Assembly: GCA_000751555.1 (NCBI GenBank)
Contig: CCEZ01000010.1
Location: forward strand, 1 to 40,276
DNA: 40,276 nucleotides
From: Anaerosalibacter massiliensis
GTDB taxonomy: Bacteria; Bacillota; Clostridia; Tissierellales; Sporanaerobacteraceae
Direction: 5' to 3'
The notes under the pieces: model-generated
Seen by the model: only the letters and a program-made list of their open reading frames with translations
The model's database searches: none
What the model was told of the DNA's origin: nothing
Shown: one piece after another, positions 27,383-36,501 of the stretch
Layout: every line of letters begins with the position of its first letter
Numbering within the stretch: the stretch's first letter is position 1
Program-made: the position numbers and the translations under genes

Positions 27383-28189
27383 ATGCTTAGATCAGATGAA
27401 ATTGCTTCAAAACAAATAGAGATAGGGGTTAAAAAAGCCTCTTTAGATAATTATAAAAAAGTTTTGTTATCTATTTTTGCTGGAATGTTTATTGGATTTG
27501 GGGCTCATGGAGGTCTTACAGTTACACAAAGTTTAGGGAATATAGATATAGGACTGTCTAAATTTTTAGGAGCTGCAGTTTTCCCAGTAGGACTTATATT
27601 AGTAATAATTGCTGGAGGAGAATTATTTACAGGGAATAATTTAATGGCATTATCCCTAATGAATGGAAAAATTAAATTTAAGGATATGATTTCAAGCTGG
27701 ATTTTAGTTTATATAGGAAATTATATAGGTTCTGTATTTTTAGCTTATCTAGTTTGGAAATCTGGTTTAGTAAATGAAAGTATTAAAAGTTTAGCCATAA
27801 GTACAGCTATGTCAAAAGTACAAATTCCTTTTGTACAATCTTTAATTAGAGGATTTTTATGTAATATATTAGTTGTACTAGCTGTCTGGATGGCTTCAGG
27901 AAGTGAAAATTTTGCTTCAAAAATATTATCTATATGGTTTCCCATAATGTTATTTGTATTGATAGGTTATGAACATAGTGTAGCTAATATGTTTTATATT
28001 TCATTAGGAAAGTTTTTAGGAGCAAATATTAGTTGGAAAGAGATGTGGCTAAATAATTTAATACCTGTAACTATTGGAAATATTCTGGGAGGCGGATTTT
28101 TTGTATCAATTGTATATTATTTTGTATATGTATTTAAAAAAGAAGAAAATAAGACTCATAGCTACAGTGAACAATTGAGTTACAAGTAG
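27383..28189 (+). CDS. Formate/nitrite channel family (FNT) protein
   Basis: Membrane channel of 268 residues. It has the FNT motifs IAGGELFTGNNLMALSLM and RGFLCNILVVLAVWMA, and the pore-histidine segment GYEHSVANMFYISLG. Members carry formate, nitrite or hydrosulfide; the sequence cannot separate these by eye. The RBS AGGAGTG precedes the ATG. Next to fchA, formate efflux from one-carbon metabolism is the simplest reading, and this is an inference from context. Confidence 0.9.
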   Translation: MLRSDEIASKQIEIGVKKASLDNYKKVLLSIFAGMFIGFGAHGGLTVTQSLGNIDIGLSKFLGAAVFPVGLILVIIAGGELFTGNNLMALSLMNGKIKFKDMISSWILVYIGNYIGSVFLAYLVWKSGLVNESIKSLAISTAMSKVQIPFVQSLIRGFLCNILVVLAVWMASGSENFASKILSIWFPIMLFVLIGYEHSVANMFYISLGKFLGANISWKEMWLNNLIPVTIGNILGGGFFVSIVYYFVYVFKKEENKTHSYSEQLSYK

Positions 28190-28215
28190 ACAATAATTTT
28201 CCAATATGTTATAAT
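28187..28215 (+). promoter_or_regulatory. Promoter candidate for fchA
   Basis: TAGACA (28187-28192), 17-nt spacer, TATAAT (28210-28215), with an extended -10 TG at 28207-28208. It starts within the last codon of the channel gene and lies 34 nt before the fchA start. Confidence 0.65.
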
Positions 28216-28248
28216 TTTTGCAACAATGTATAGGGGGTGTTTGTTTTA

Positions 28249-28884
28249 ATGTTAGTTAATGAAACTTTAAAGGATTATGTAGAACAGGTGGCTAGCAATA
28301 AACCAGCTCCAGGGGGAGGAAGTGTTTCAGCCTTAGTTGGAAGTTTAGGAGCTGCTTTAACAAGTATGGTAGGAAATTTAACTATTGGAAAAAAAGCATA
28401 TGAAAAATTAGATGAAGCAAATAAAAAAGAAATAAATAGAAATTTAACTAAAGTTCAAAATTATATTAATGATTTAAACACTTTCATAGATAAGGATACG
28501 GAAGCCTTTAATAAAGTAATGGAGTCTTTTAAGATGCCAAAGCAAACTGACGAAGAGAAAAAGGCTAGATCTTTAGCCATTGAGGAAGCTACTAAAGGGG
28601 CATTAGAAACTCCATTAGAATGTGCTAAAAAATGTTTAGAAGTTTTAAGATTGCAGAAAACCTTTGCACTATATGGAAATCCAAATGCAATAACAGATGT
28701 AGGCGTAGGAGCATTGCTTGCTTATTCAGGACTAGAAGGAGCCCTTTTTAACGTAAAGATAAATTTGTCAGGATTAAAAGATAAAGAATATGTAAGGGGA
28801 ATAGAAAAAGAAGTAGAAGATATATTAAACGAGGGAAAAAAATTACAAGAAGAATTATTAGACATTGTTTATAAAAAATTATAA
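28249..28884 (+). CDS. fchA: Cyclodeaminase/cyclohydrolase family protein, FchA-like
   Basis: Helical folate enzyme of 211 residues. It has the conserved VASNKPAPGGGSVSALVGSLG at the N-terminus and GNPNAITDVGVGALLAYSGLE in the C-terminal half. Family members are methenyl-tetrahydrofolate cyclohydrolases or formimino-tetrahydrofolate cyclodeaminases. In purine-fermenting clostridia the cyclodeaminase step releases ammonia from formimino-THF on the way to formate. ATG 28249 is preceded by AGGGGGTG at 9 nt; GTG 28237 overlaps that site. It has its own promoter and terminator. Confidence 0.87.
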   Translation: MLVNETLKDYVEQVASNKPAPGGGSVSALVGSLGAALTSMVGNLTIGKKAYEKLDEANKKEINRNLTKVQNYINDLNTFIDKDTEAFNKVMESFKMPKQTDEEKKARSLAIEEATKGALETPLECAKKCLEVLRLQKTFALYGNPNAITDVGVGALLAYSGLEGALFNVKINLSGLKDKEYVRGIEKEVEDILNEGKKLQEELLDIVYKKL

Positions 28885-28893
28885 TGAATGAAG

Positions 28894-28926
28894 TTTAAGG
28901 AGGAGTTTTGTTCCTCCTTAAATTTT
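28894..28926 (+). terminator. Intrinsic terminator of fchA
   Basis: An 11-bp stem TTTAAGGAGGA (28894-28904 with 28912-28922), 7-nt loop, followed by TTTT. The stem contains a GGAGGA that is not used as a ribosome-binding site. Confidence 0.85.
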
Positions 28927-28951
28927 AGCCAATTATAAGGAGTAGATCTAC

Positions 28952-30614
28952 ATAGTAAGACAAAATGGGATTAGTATAGAGGCAATATTAAGATTGGATA
29001 TTATGGATGATTGTAAACTAGTTGCAGGGTTTAAAGGTATTAGAAATACTGTTTCTAAAGTAAATATTATGGCAGATCCAGATATAATTGACTGGATTCA
29101 AGAAGGAGAGCTTCTTTTAACTACAGCTTATTCTTTTAAAAGAGATAATATTGAAGAGCAGAAAAATCTTATTAGAGAATGTTCTAGAAAAGGTTTAGGG
29201 GGAATAGGAATAAAGATATATCCTTATTTACACTCCCTTTCAGAAGAAGTTATAAATTTAGCTAATCATCTTAATTTTTCATTGATAGATATTTACTATT
29301 CCATTCCTTTATCTGATGTCATGAGTACAGTCCTAAAAGAAATATTCAGCAAGCAAGCATTTCTTTTAGAAAGAATAGAAAAGGTTCATGAGCATTTTAT
29401 GAATGTAATGTTAGAAGAAGTATTGGGAATAGTTTATGAAAATATTAAAAATCCTACTTTCTTATGTCTAGATTTTTTAAATGAAAGTGTAGAGAAATTT
29501 GATGGATTAGATGATGAAACCAAAAAATATTCTTTTAAGGGATATAAATAATTTTTATAACCCTAAATCTATTAAAAGTAACTTAAAAAAACTGGAAGAA
29601 GGAAAAATTTTAATTAAAGAAAAATATGTTAAGAAAATGATTATACCTATAGTTGTTAAAGGTAATGTTTATGGACATTTATTCACTTGGGCAATAAATA
29701 CTCAATTAGGTGGATTTGATTTAGCTATTATAGAAAGTGCAGCTACAATAATAGTTTTAGAAGTGATTGAAAAAATCTCCATAAAAGAAATAGAAATTAG
29801 ATATAGATCTGAATTTCTTGAAGATTTAATTTCTATAGATGAAAAAAGGAAGAAAAAAGCTTTAGAAAGGGCTCATTTTTTCAATCTAAATAAAGATAAT
29901 ATATATGTAGCTAAGTTAATGAGTTTTAAATTTAAACTAAGAGAAGGAAACCAAGAAGAGGAGTATTTTCTCGACTATGTAGAAAAAAATATAAGTAAGA
30001 TTATTTCTACAATAGAAAGCACTGTAAAATTTGTAGGTCTAAAAGGTGTAGTAACTAGTAAAATGAATGAAATTCAAATACTTTTAGGATTTCAAAATGA
30101 ATCTACAGCGGATAAACAACTAGAAGATTTTAATAATATACTGAACAAAAAAATATCTGAAAAATTTGAAAATATAGAGTTTAAAATAAGTGTAGGGAGA
30201 CAGTCTAAAGGATTAAGTAATGTAAATAAAAGCTTTTCAGATGCTTTAAAAACAATTAGAATAGCTATATTAATAATTAATAGAAATATAGTGAATTTTG
30301 ATGAACTAGGTATATTTGAAATACTTTGTCAAGATTTTTTAAATGATGAATTAGAAGATTTCTACAATTCTACTTTAAAGTTATTAGTAGATTATGATGA
30401 AAAAAGATCCACAGAATTAGTAAAGACCCTTGAAGCATATTTTAGGCACAGTGGAAATTTGAGGAAAATACCTGATGCATTATATACCCATTATAATACT
30501 ATTTTATATAGAATAAATAGGATCAAAGATATTACTGGAATGGATTTAGATGATGAAAATAATAGATTAGATCTTGAAATTGCATTAAAAACAAAGGATT
30601 TAATAATAAAATAA
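28952..30614 (+). pseudogene. PucR-family transcriptional regulator, interrupted by a frameshift
   Basis: Purine-catabolism-regulator type protein of about 550 residues if read through. The N-terminal PucR domain begins at about 28952 (IVRQNGISIEAILRLD, then DDCKLVAGFKGI) and runs to a TAA at 29549-29551. The rest continues in the +1 frame from about 29511 and ends in an intact helix-turn-helix (HYNTILYRINRIKDITGMDL). The frames join in a run of six A at 29522-29527; removing one A restores one protein. The expected start, 9 nt after AAGGAG, is ATA instead of ATG. It precedes adenine deaminase, a plausible target. Sequencing error is possible. Confidence 0.75.
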
Positions 30615-30766
30615 CTTATTTCTATATTATGCCACTCTCATAAATAGATGGTGGTCTTTAAATTTTCTCAATAAAAGAGATTTTTTCAGGAGTTTTAGAT
30701 AAAATATATAAATAGTATTGTTTATAATAGGGATTGATAATCTAAAAATTGTGAGGAGGACAGAAA

Positions 30767-32479
30767 ATGGAAAAGAATGAACTTAAAAATATAATAAGTA
30801 TATCTAAAGGAGAAGAGAAAGCTGAACTGGTTCTTAAAAATTGTTCTATTATAAATGTATTTACTAATGAAATAATAAATGGAGATATTGCTATATATAA
30901 TGGAAAAATTGCAGGTATTGGGGATTATAAAGGAAAAAAGGAAATAGATTTAGAAGGTAAATTTGTTTCCCCGGGATTCATTGATGGGCATGTTCATATT
31001 GAATCATCTATGGTTAGCCCTAGTCAATTTGCTAGAGCCATAGTACCTAGAGGAACTACTACTATAATAGCAGACCCTCATGAAATAGCTAATGTAAAAG
31101 GGATTGATGGAATAAAATATATATTAGATGATAGTGAAAATATACCTTTAGATGTATATATAATGCTTCCAAGTTGTGTCCCAGCCACTCCTTTTGAAAA
31201 TTCAGGAGCTAATCTTAGGGCAGAAGATTTAAAAGAACTTATAGATCATGAAAGGGTATTAGGGTTAGGAGAACTTATGAACTATCCAGGTGTGATAAAT
31301 GGAGATGATGAAGTATTAGATAAAATAATTATGGCAGAAGGTAAAAAAATTGATGGTCATGGTCCATTATTAGAGAAAGGTGAATTAAATGCTTATATAG
31401 CGTCAGGAGTATCTACAGAACATGAATGCTCTACAGTAGAAGAAATGAAAAATAGATTAAGACTAGGAATGTATATTTTAATAAGAGAAGGATCAGCCGC
31501 AAAGAATTTAAAAGAATTAATTAAAGTAGTAAATAAAGATAATATAAATAGATGTTTATTTTGTACTGATGATAAGCACCCAGAAGATATACTTAAAGAT
31601 GGTCATATAAATTATAATATTAAACTTGCTATAAAAGAAGGTACAGATCCGATAGATGCTATAAAGATGGCTACATTAAATGGGGCTGAGTGCTATGGAT
31701 TAAAAGATAGGGGAGCAATTGTTCCAGGATATATAGCAGATTTAGTAGTCATTGATAATTTAGAAGAATTTAATATTTTAAAGGTATTTAAAAATGGAAA
31801 ATTAGTAGGGGAAAATTATAATTTTTTGTCTGAAATAAATCCAATAGATACATTAAAAGTTAAGAATTCTGTAAATATAGGTGAAATTACACTAAAGGAT
31901 TTAGACATAAAACTTAAATCAAGAATTGTAAATGTTATTAAGTTACATTCCCATAGCTTATTTACTGAAAAAGTAGAAAGAGAAATAGATCTGGTAGATG
32001 GTAAATTTGAATTTGGAAAAGAAAATATTTTGAAAGTTGCAGTAGTTGAAAGGCATAATAAAACTGGCAATATAGGATTAGGATTAGTAGAGAATTTTGG
32101 ATTAGAGAAAGGGGCTATTGCTTCAACTATTGCTCATGATTCTCATAATATAATTGTTATTGGAGATAGTGATGAAGATATATTAAAAGCTATAAAAGAA
32201 ATTGAAAGGATGGGTGGAGGAATAACCATTGTTTCTGATAGAAAAGTTGTAAAATCTCTTCCGCTAGCTATAGCTGGTCTTATGTCAGATGATAGTTTAG
32301 AATATGTTAATAATGAGTTTAAAGAAATGCTCAATATAGCATATGAAAAATTAAATGTAAATAGTGAAATAGATCCTTTCATGACCCTTTCATTTATTGC
32401 TTTGCCAGTAATTCCTGAAATAAAGATTACTGATTTAGGGCTATTTGATGTAAAAGAATTTAAGTTTATAGATATTTAA
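30767..32479 (+). CDS. adeC: Adenine deaminase
   Basis: Amidohydrolase of 570 residues that converts adenine to hypoxanthine and ammonia. Metal-site motifs include GFIDGHVHIESS (His75 and His77), ADPHEIANV with His105, GHGP, STEHEC and CTDDKHPED. The C-terminal domain of the Ade family is present (IAHDSHNIIVIGDSDED). The ATG follows GAGGAGG. It is the first purine enzyme of the block and supplies hypoxanthine to the hydroxylase route. No purine riboswitch is recognisable in its 152-nt upstream gap. Confidence 0.96.
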   Translation: MEKNELKNIISISKGEEKAELVLKNCSIINVFTNEIINGDIAIYNGKIAGIGDYKGKKEIDLEGKFVSPGFIDGHVHIESSMVSPSQFARAIVPRGTTTIIADPHEIANVKGIDGIKYILDDSENIPLDVYIMLPSCVPATPFENSGANLRAEDLKELIDHERVLGLGELMNYPGVINGDDEVLDKIIMAEGKKIDGHGPLLEKGELNAYIASGVSTEHECSTVEEMKNRLRLGMYILIREGSAAKNLKELIKVVNKDNINRCLFCTDDKHPEDILKDGHINYNIKLAIKEGTDPIDAIKMATLNGAECYGLKDRGAIVPGYIADLVVIDNLEEFNILKVFKNGKLVGENYNFLSEINPIDTLKVKNSVNIGEITLKDLDIKLKSRIVNVIKLHSHSLFTEKVEREIDLVDGKFEFGKENILKVAVVERHNKTGNIGLGLVENFGLEKGAIASTIAHDSHNIIVIGDSDEDILKAIKEIERMGGGITIVSDRKVVKSLPLAIAGLMSDDSLEYVNNEFKEMLNIAYEKLNVNSEIDPFMTLSFIALPVIPEIKITDLGLFDVKEFKFIDI

Positions 32480-32487
32480 TATAAATT

Positions 32488-32511
32488 AGGGGTATTGACT
32501 GATACCCTTTG
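32488..32511 (+). terminator. Weak terminator or attenuator between adeC and yqeC
   Basis: GGGTAT/ATACCC stem (32490-32495 with 32502-32507), 6-nt loop, extended by a G-U and an A-T pair and followed by TTTGTCT. The short T-run suggests partial read-through into yqeC. Confidence 0.5.
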
Positions 32512-32551
32512 TCTGTAGTTATCTTAATTTTCAGAAAGGGTGTATTATGTA

Positions 32552-33274
32552 TTGCATATTTTCCCAAGGTTAAATATAGGCTTAAATAAAAATGAGTTTA
32601 TAACTTTTGTTGGTGGCGGTGGAAAGACTACCAGTATATTTAAATTAGCTAAGGAATTGAAGGAATTAAATAGATCTATACTTATAACTACAACAACAGC
32701 TATGTATGTGCCTGATAATAAAAATTATGATTATTTCTTTCTAGAAAAAATCCCAAAAAAATTTAAGCAAAAAAAACCTTCTATAACAGTATATGGAGGA
32801 GAAATAGAAAATATAAAAATAAAAAATACTGATGTATTAGAATTGGAAAATATATTTTTCAGAGGGCAATTTGATTACATATTAGTAGAAGGGGACGGTT
32901 CCAAAGGGAAACCAATAAAAGCACCAGAAGTATATGAACCTGTAGTGCCTAAAAATACTACGAAGACAATAGGAGTTGTTGGATTGGATTCTTTAGGGAG
33001 GAAAATTGACGAAGAAAATGTTCATAGGGTTGAAAAATTTAAAAATATAGTTAAAGCTAATTCTAATGAAAAAGTAGATAAAGATGTAATAATTAGATTA
33101 GTTTTAAGCAAAAACGGATTATTTAAGGATAGCCAAGGAGAAAAGATATTACTTATGAATAAGGCTATAAATAAAGAAAGAATAAAAGTGGGACTTGAAA
33201 TTAGAAGAAAATTAAATGAAAAAGGATTTCATAATGTAGTTGTAGGGGATATTAAAACTAAAAAATTTTATTAA
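32552..33274 (+). CDS. yqeC: Selenium-dependent hydroxylase accessory protein YqeC
   Basis: NTP-binding protein of about 240 residues. A Walker A-like GGGGKTT lies at residues 21-27, a TTTTAMYVP segment follows, and later there are VEGDGSKGKPIKAPEVYEPV and VGLDSLG. The family co-occurs with selenium-dependent molybdenum hydroxylases; its chemistry is unknown. TTG 32552 is taken as the start since AGAAAGGG lies about 11 nt upstream; GTG 32540 overlaps that site. Its stop is followed by mocA after 13 nt. Confidence 0.88.
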   Translation: MHIFPRLNIGLNKNEFITFVGGGGKTTSIFKLAKELKELNRSILITTTTAMYVPDNKNYDYFFLEKIPKKFKQKKPSITVYGGEIENIKIKNTDVLELENIFFRGQFDYILVEGDGSKGKPIKAPEVYEPVVPKNTTKTIGVVGLDSLGRKIDEENVHRVEKFKNIVKANSNEKVDKDVIIRLVLSKNGLFKDSQGEKILLMNKAINKERIKVGLEIRRKLNEKGFHNVVVGDIKTKKFY

Positions 33275-33287
33275 TTGAGGGAGATAT

Positions 33288-33875
33288 ATGATTACAGCGA
33301 TAATACTTGCTTCAGGATTTTCTAGAAGAATGGGAGAAGACAAGCTTCTAATGAAAATTGGAGGTAAACCCTTGGTTGAGTGGGTTATTAGAGAGATTAA
33401 ACAATCCAATGTAGAAGATATTATTCTCATTTATAGAAAGTTTGAAGTTAAAGATATAGGTTTAAAATATAATATTAAAACTGTTTTCAATGAAAATGCA
33501 CATTTAGGTCAAAGTGAAGCATTAAAACTAGGTATAAAAAACTCTAAACCAGATACTAACGCTTATATGTTTTTTGTAGGCGATCAACTTTTTATAAATA
33601 AATATATAATAAATTTGCTCATGGAGGAATATCAAAAGACTACATTTCCTATATTAATCCCATGTTATGATGGCAAAGAGGGTAATCCAGTTGTTTTTTC
33701 CTCTATACTTAGAAGTGAACTTTTAAAAATAGATGGGGATAGAGGTGGAAAGGTTATCATAGAAAAGCATCCTAAAGACTTTAAAAAGATTCATATAAAA
33801 AATGGGAAAATAGGATTAGATATAGATACTCCTAAAGACTTTAAGAAAATCAAGGAGGTTATTGTGAAAAACTGA
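33288..33875 (+). CDS. mocA: Molybdenum cofactor cytidylyltransferase, MocA-type
   Basis: Nucleotidyltransferase of 195 residues with the GFSRRMGEDK signature at 10-19, followed by LGQSEALKLGI, FVGDQLFI and a conserved GNPVVF stretch. It transfers CMP to molybdopterin to make the dinucleotide cofactor used by xanthine-dehydrogenase-type hydroxylases. A GAGGGAG precedes the ATG. Its place between yqeC and xdhC supports a role in molybdenum hydroxylase maturation. Confidence 0.9.
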   Translation: MITAIILASGFSRRMGEDKLLMKIGGKPLVEWVIREIKQSNVEDIILIYRKFEVKDIGLKYNIKTVFNENAHLGQSEALKLGIKNSKPDTNAYMFFVGDQLFINKYIINLLMEEYQKTTFPILIPCYDGKEGNPVVFSSILRSELLKIDGDRGGKVIIEKHPKDFKKIHIKNGKIGLDIDTPKDFKKIKEVIVKN

Positions 33876-33913
33876 AATGAAAATTCTATAGAAAAAATAA
33901 AGGAGGATTTGAA

Positions 33914-34711
33914 ATGGCAGATTTTTTTGTAATAGAAAATGCTATGAGAGAGGCAAGAAAAGGTAAAAAGGTAGTATTAGCTACTATTGTTAAGGCTGCA
34001 GGATCAACTCCTAGAAGAGAAGGAACAATGATGGCAGTATTAGAGGACGGAAGGATATATGGAACTATTGGAGGAGGAGAACTAGAACGAGAGATAATTA
34101 AACTAAGTATGAACTATATTGCTAAAGAAAAAAGTGGTCTTGTAAATTTAAAATTAGAGGAAAATAGTTTAAAAATGACTTGTGGAGGAGAGGTAGATGT
34201 ATTTTTAGATATTTGTAGAATTAAACCTAAACTTCTTATAGTAGGAGGAGGTCATGTAGGCCATGCAATATATAAAGCTGCATCTATTTTAGATTTCCAT
34301 ATAGTGATATTTGAAGATAGAGAAGAATTTTTGAATAAAAAGAGGTTTCCTAAAGCTCAAGAATTAATACTAGGGGAATTTGAGGAGAGCTTAAAAAATT
34401 ATCCTGTAGATAATAGTACATATATAGTTATAGTTACTAGAGGACATGAATTTGATGAAGAAGCCTTAGAAGCTGTTATAAATAGTAAGGCTAAATATAT
34501 AGGAGTCATGGGTAGTAGAAAAAAAGTATCAAAAATGATATTAAATTTAGAAGAAAAAGGAATAGATAAAAATAAGCTTAAAAAAGTATATATGCCTATA
34601 GGATTAGCTATAGGTGGGGAAACTCCTGAAGAAATTGCTATAAGCATACTTTCGGAAATACTTCTAATAAAAAACAACGGAAGATGTAACCACATGAGCA
34701 ATAATATCTAA
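33914..34711 (+). CDS. XdhC/CoxI family molybdenum enzyme maturation protein
   Basis: Protein of 265 residues with an N-terminal XdhC domain (KAAGSTPRREGTMMAV, then GGGELERE and MTCGGEVDVF with Cys90). A C-terminal Rossmann domain has GGGHVGHAIY at 111-120, TRGHEFDEEAL and IGLAIGGETPEEIAISILSE. Family members bind and deliver the sulfurated molybdenum cofactor to hydroxylases. RBS AAAGGAGG precedes the ATG. The C-terminal tail has a short Asn-rich extension. Confidence 0.92.
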   Translation: MADFFVIENAMREARKGKKVVLATIVKAAGSTPRREGTMMAVLEDGRIYGTIGGGELEREIIKLSMNYIAKEKSGLVNLKLEENSLKMTCGGEVDVFLDICRIKPKLLIVGGGHVGHAIYKAASILDFHIVIFEDREEFLNKKRFPKAQELILGEFEESLKNYPVDNSTYIVIVTRGHEFDEEALEAVINSKAKYIGVMGSRKKVSKMILNLEEKGIDKNKLKKVYMPIGLAIGGETPEEIAISILSEILLIKNNGRCNHMSNNI

Positions 34712-34724
34712 GTACATTAAAAAA

Positions 34725-34733
34725 ATGGTATAA
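34725..34733 (+). promoter_or_regulatory. Extended -10 promoter candidate for nhaC
   Basis: TGG-TATAAT is a full extended -10 element, 44 nt before the antiporter start. No -35 is convincing, which is common with extended -10 promoters. Confidence 0.5.
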
Positions 34734-34776
34734 TTAGACTTATTAAACTAGAATTGATCAGGAGGGAAACAGGTAT

Positions 34777-36225
34777 ATGGAAAAAACAGATAGAAAACAA
34801 TTAGAGTTTTATGGCGGAGGTTGGATTTCATTTTTACCATTTTTATTTTTTATAGCTATAGCAATTTATATAAGTGTATTGAAAGCTCCAGATATAAAAG
34901 GTATGTGGGTAGGAGCAGTTACAGGACTTATAGTAACATTTTTCTTTGCAAAAGATAAAATGGAATATTCAAAAATAATTATTGAAGGAATGGCTGATGA
35001 AATAGCAATAACTCCAGTAGCATGTTGGATATTTGCAGGACTATTTGCAACAATTCTTAAATCTACAGGCCTAGTAGAAGGAATAACTTGGGCAGCTTAT
35101 CATATTGGAGCTAAAGGTAGATTATATACTATAATTACATTTCTTGCTTGTGCATTATTTGCCACTGCTTCTGGAACAGGATTTGGGACTATAATTGCAG
35201 GAATTTCAGTTCTTTACCCAGCAGGAGTTTTTCTTGGTGCTAATCCTGTAGTATTGGTTGGAGCTATAATAGGTGGAGGTGCTTTTGGAGATAATTTAGC
35301 ACCAGTATCAGATACAACAATTTGCTCTGCTACAAGTCAAGGGGCAGATGTTGGAGGGGTAGTTCGTTCAAGGTTAAGATATACAGTTGCAGCATCTATA
35401 ATTACTTTAATTTTTATGATTATATTTGGTGGAAGTGGTATGGAAGCAAGTCAAGGAATTCCCTATGAAGAGCTTTCTAAATATATGAATCCCAAGGGGT
35501 TGATAATGCTTATTCCAGCTATAATTACTATTTATGCAGCTATTAAAAAAGGTGATCTTATTTATGCAACTACATTAGGAACCGTTCTTTCTACAATAGT
35601 TGCTCTTGTAGCAAAGCTTGTAACTGTAGAACAATTGATAGGCATTGAAGATGGAAATGTTATAGGTATCATTGTTGAAGGAATTGGTGGGATGGTTGAT
35701 ATTTGTATATTAGCTTTGCTCATATTTGCTTGCGTTAATGTTATGCGTGAGGGCGGAGGAGATAAGAAATTATTAGGTGTTGCTGAAAAACTTGTAAAGA
35801 CTGCTAGAGGAGCAGAAGCTTCAATTGCTGGATTAGTTATAATTATGTCTGCCATAATGGGATTAAATGCACCACCAATATTGGCGGTTGGTACATCTTA
35901 TGCAAAGCCTATAGGTGAGAAATTCAAAATTCATCCTTATAGAAGAGCTAACCTATTAGATGCTACAGCAAATACTTTAGTGTATTCTGTACCTTGGTCT
36001 ACAGCATTACTTCTTGCTCAATCTCTTACAAAGGATGTAAGTGCTCAGTATGGATCTGCTATTCCAATAGTAACTGCAGATGAAATATGGCCTTATGTTA
36101 TATATTGCTGGGCTATGTTGGCTGTTATGATATTTTCTATTGCTTCAGGCTGGGGAAGAACTTATATAGATGATAATGGCAATGAGGTTAAAAAACTACC
36201 TAAAGGAATAGAGATTAATTCTTAA
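34777..36225 (+). CDS. Na+/H+ antiporter NhaC-family membrane protein
   Basis: Membrane protein of 482 residues with about eleven or twelve helices. NhaC-type stretches include CALFATASGTGFGTIIAG, followed by GGGAFGDNLAPVSDTTICSA. In the C-terminal half YSVPWSTALLLAQSL is seen. Members exchange sodium for protons or malate for lactate; others in purine or amino-acid gene clusters carry organic anions, so the substrate here is open. It starts at ATG after AGGAGGG, between xdhC and the cysteine desulfurase, and is followed by a large terminator palindrome. Confidence 0.87.
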   Translation: MEKTDRKQLEFYGGGWISFLPFLFFIAIAIYISVLKAPDIKGMWVGAVTGLIVTFFFAKDKMEYSKIIIEGMADEIAITPVACWIFAGLFATILKSTGLVEGITWAAYHIGAKGRLYTIITFLACALFATASGTGFGTIIAGISVLYPAGVFLGANPVVLVGAIIGGGAFGDNLAPVSDTTICSATSQGADVGGVVRSRLRYTVAASIITLIFMIIFGGSGMEASQGIPYEELSKYMNPKGLIMLIPAIITIYAAIKKGDLIYATTLGTVLSTIVALVAKLVTVEQLIGIEDGNVIGIIVEGIGGMVDICILALLIFACVNVMREGGGDKKLLGVAEKLVKTARGAEASIAGLVIIMSAIMGLNAPPILAVGTSYAKPIGEKFKIHPYRRANLLDATANTLVYSVPWSTALLLAQSLTKDVSAQYGSAIPIVTADEIWPYVIYCWAMLAVMIFSIASGWGRTYIDDNGNEVKKLPKGIEINS

Positions 36226-36290
36226 TAAATAATATAAAAACAAGGGGATCAGTAAATTAAAAAATAAGTTAAAAGTTTGTGTTTTTAGAC

Positions 36291-36335
36291 TATTAGAGTT
36301 CATTATTATATATAATAATGAACTCTAATATTTTA
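36291..36335 (+). terminator. Intrinsic terminator of nhaC
   Basis: A perfect 40-nt palindrome (36291-36330), core TTAGAGTTCATTATTATA, followed by TTTTA. The 276-nt gap around it contains no gene. The stem is symmetrical, but no T-run is clear on the other strand. Confidence 0.75.
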
Positions 36336-36463
36336 TATGTTTGATTTAATGTCTTAAAATATAAATTTATAGTTTATACTTTTTATTAAATTAAATATAT
36401 GTATAAATAAAATAATTATCTGCTTTTTAATAGATGATTTTGAGTATTATAGTACATATAATA

Positions 36464-36472
36464 TGTTATAAT
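36464..36472 (+). promoter_or_regulatory. Extended -10 promoter candidate for the cysteine desulfurase operon
   Basis: TGT-TATAAT, a full extended -10 element, 30 nt before the start codon. A second TATAAT overlaps at 36457-36462. A TTGAGT at 36440-36445 is not at the right distance from either. Confidence 0.55.
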
Positions 36473-36501
36473 TAAAATATTAACTACTCTGGAGGTGGAC
36501 T

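Noticed and set aside
30615-30766. Purine riboswitch before adenine deaminase
   Set aside because: The conserved junction and loop sequences of the purine aptamer are not present in the gap.
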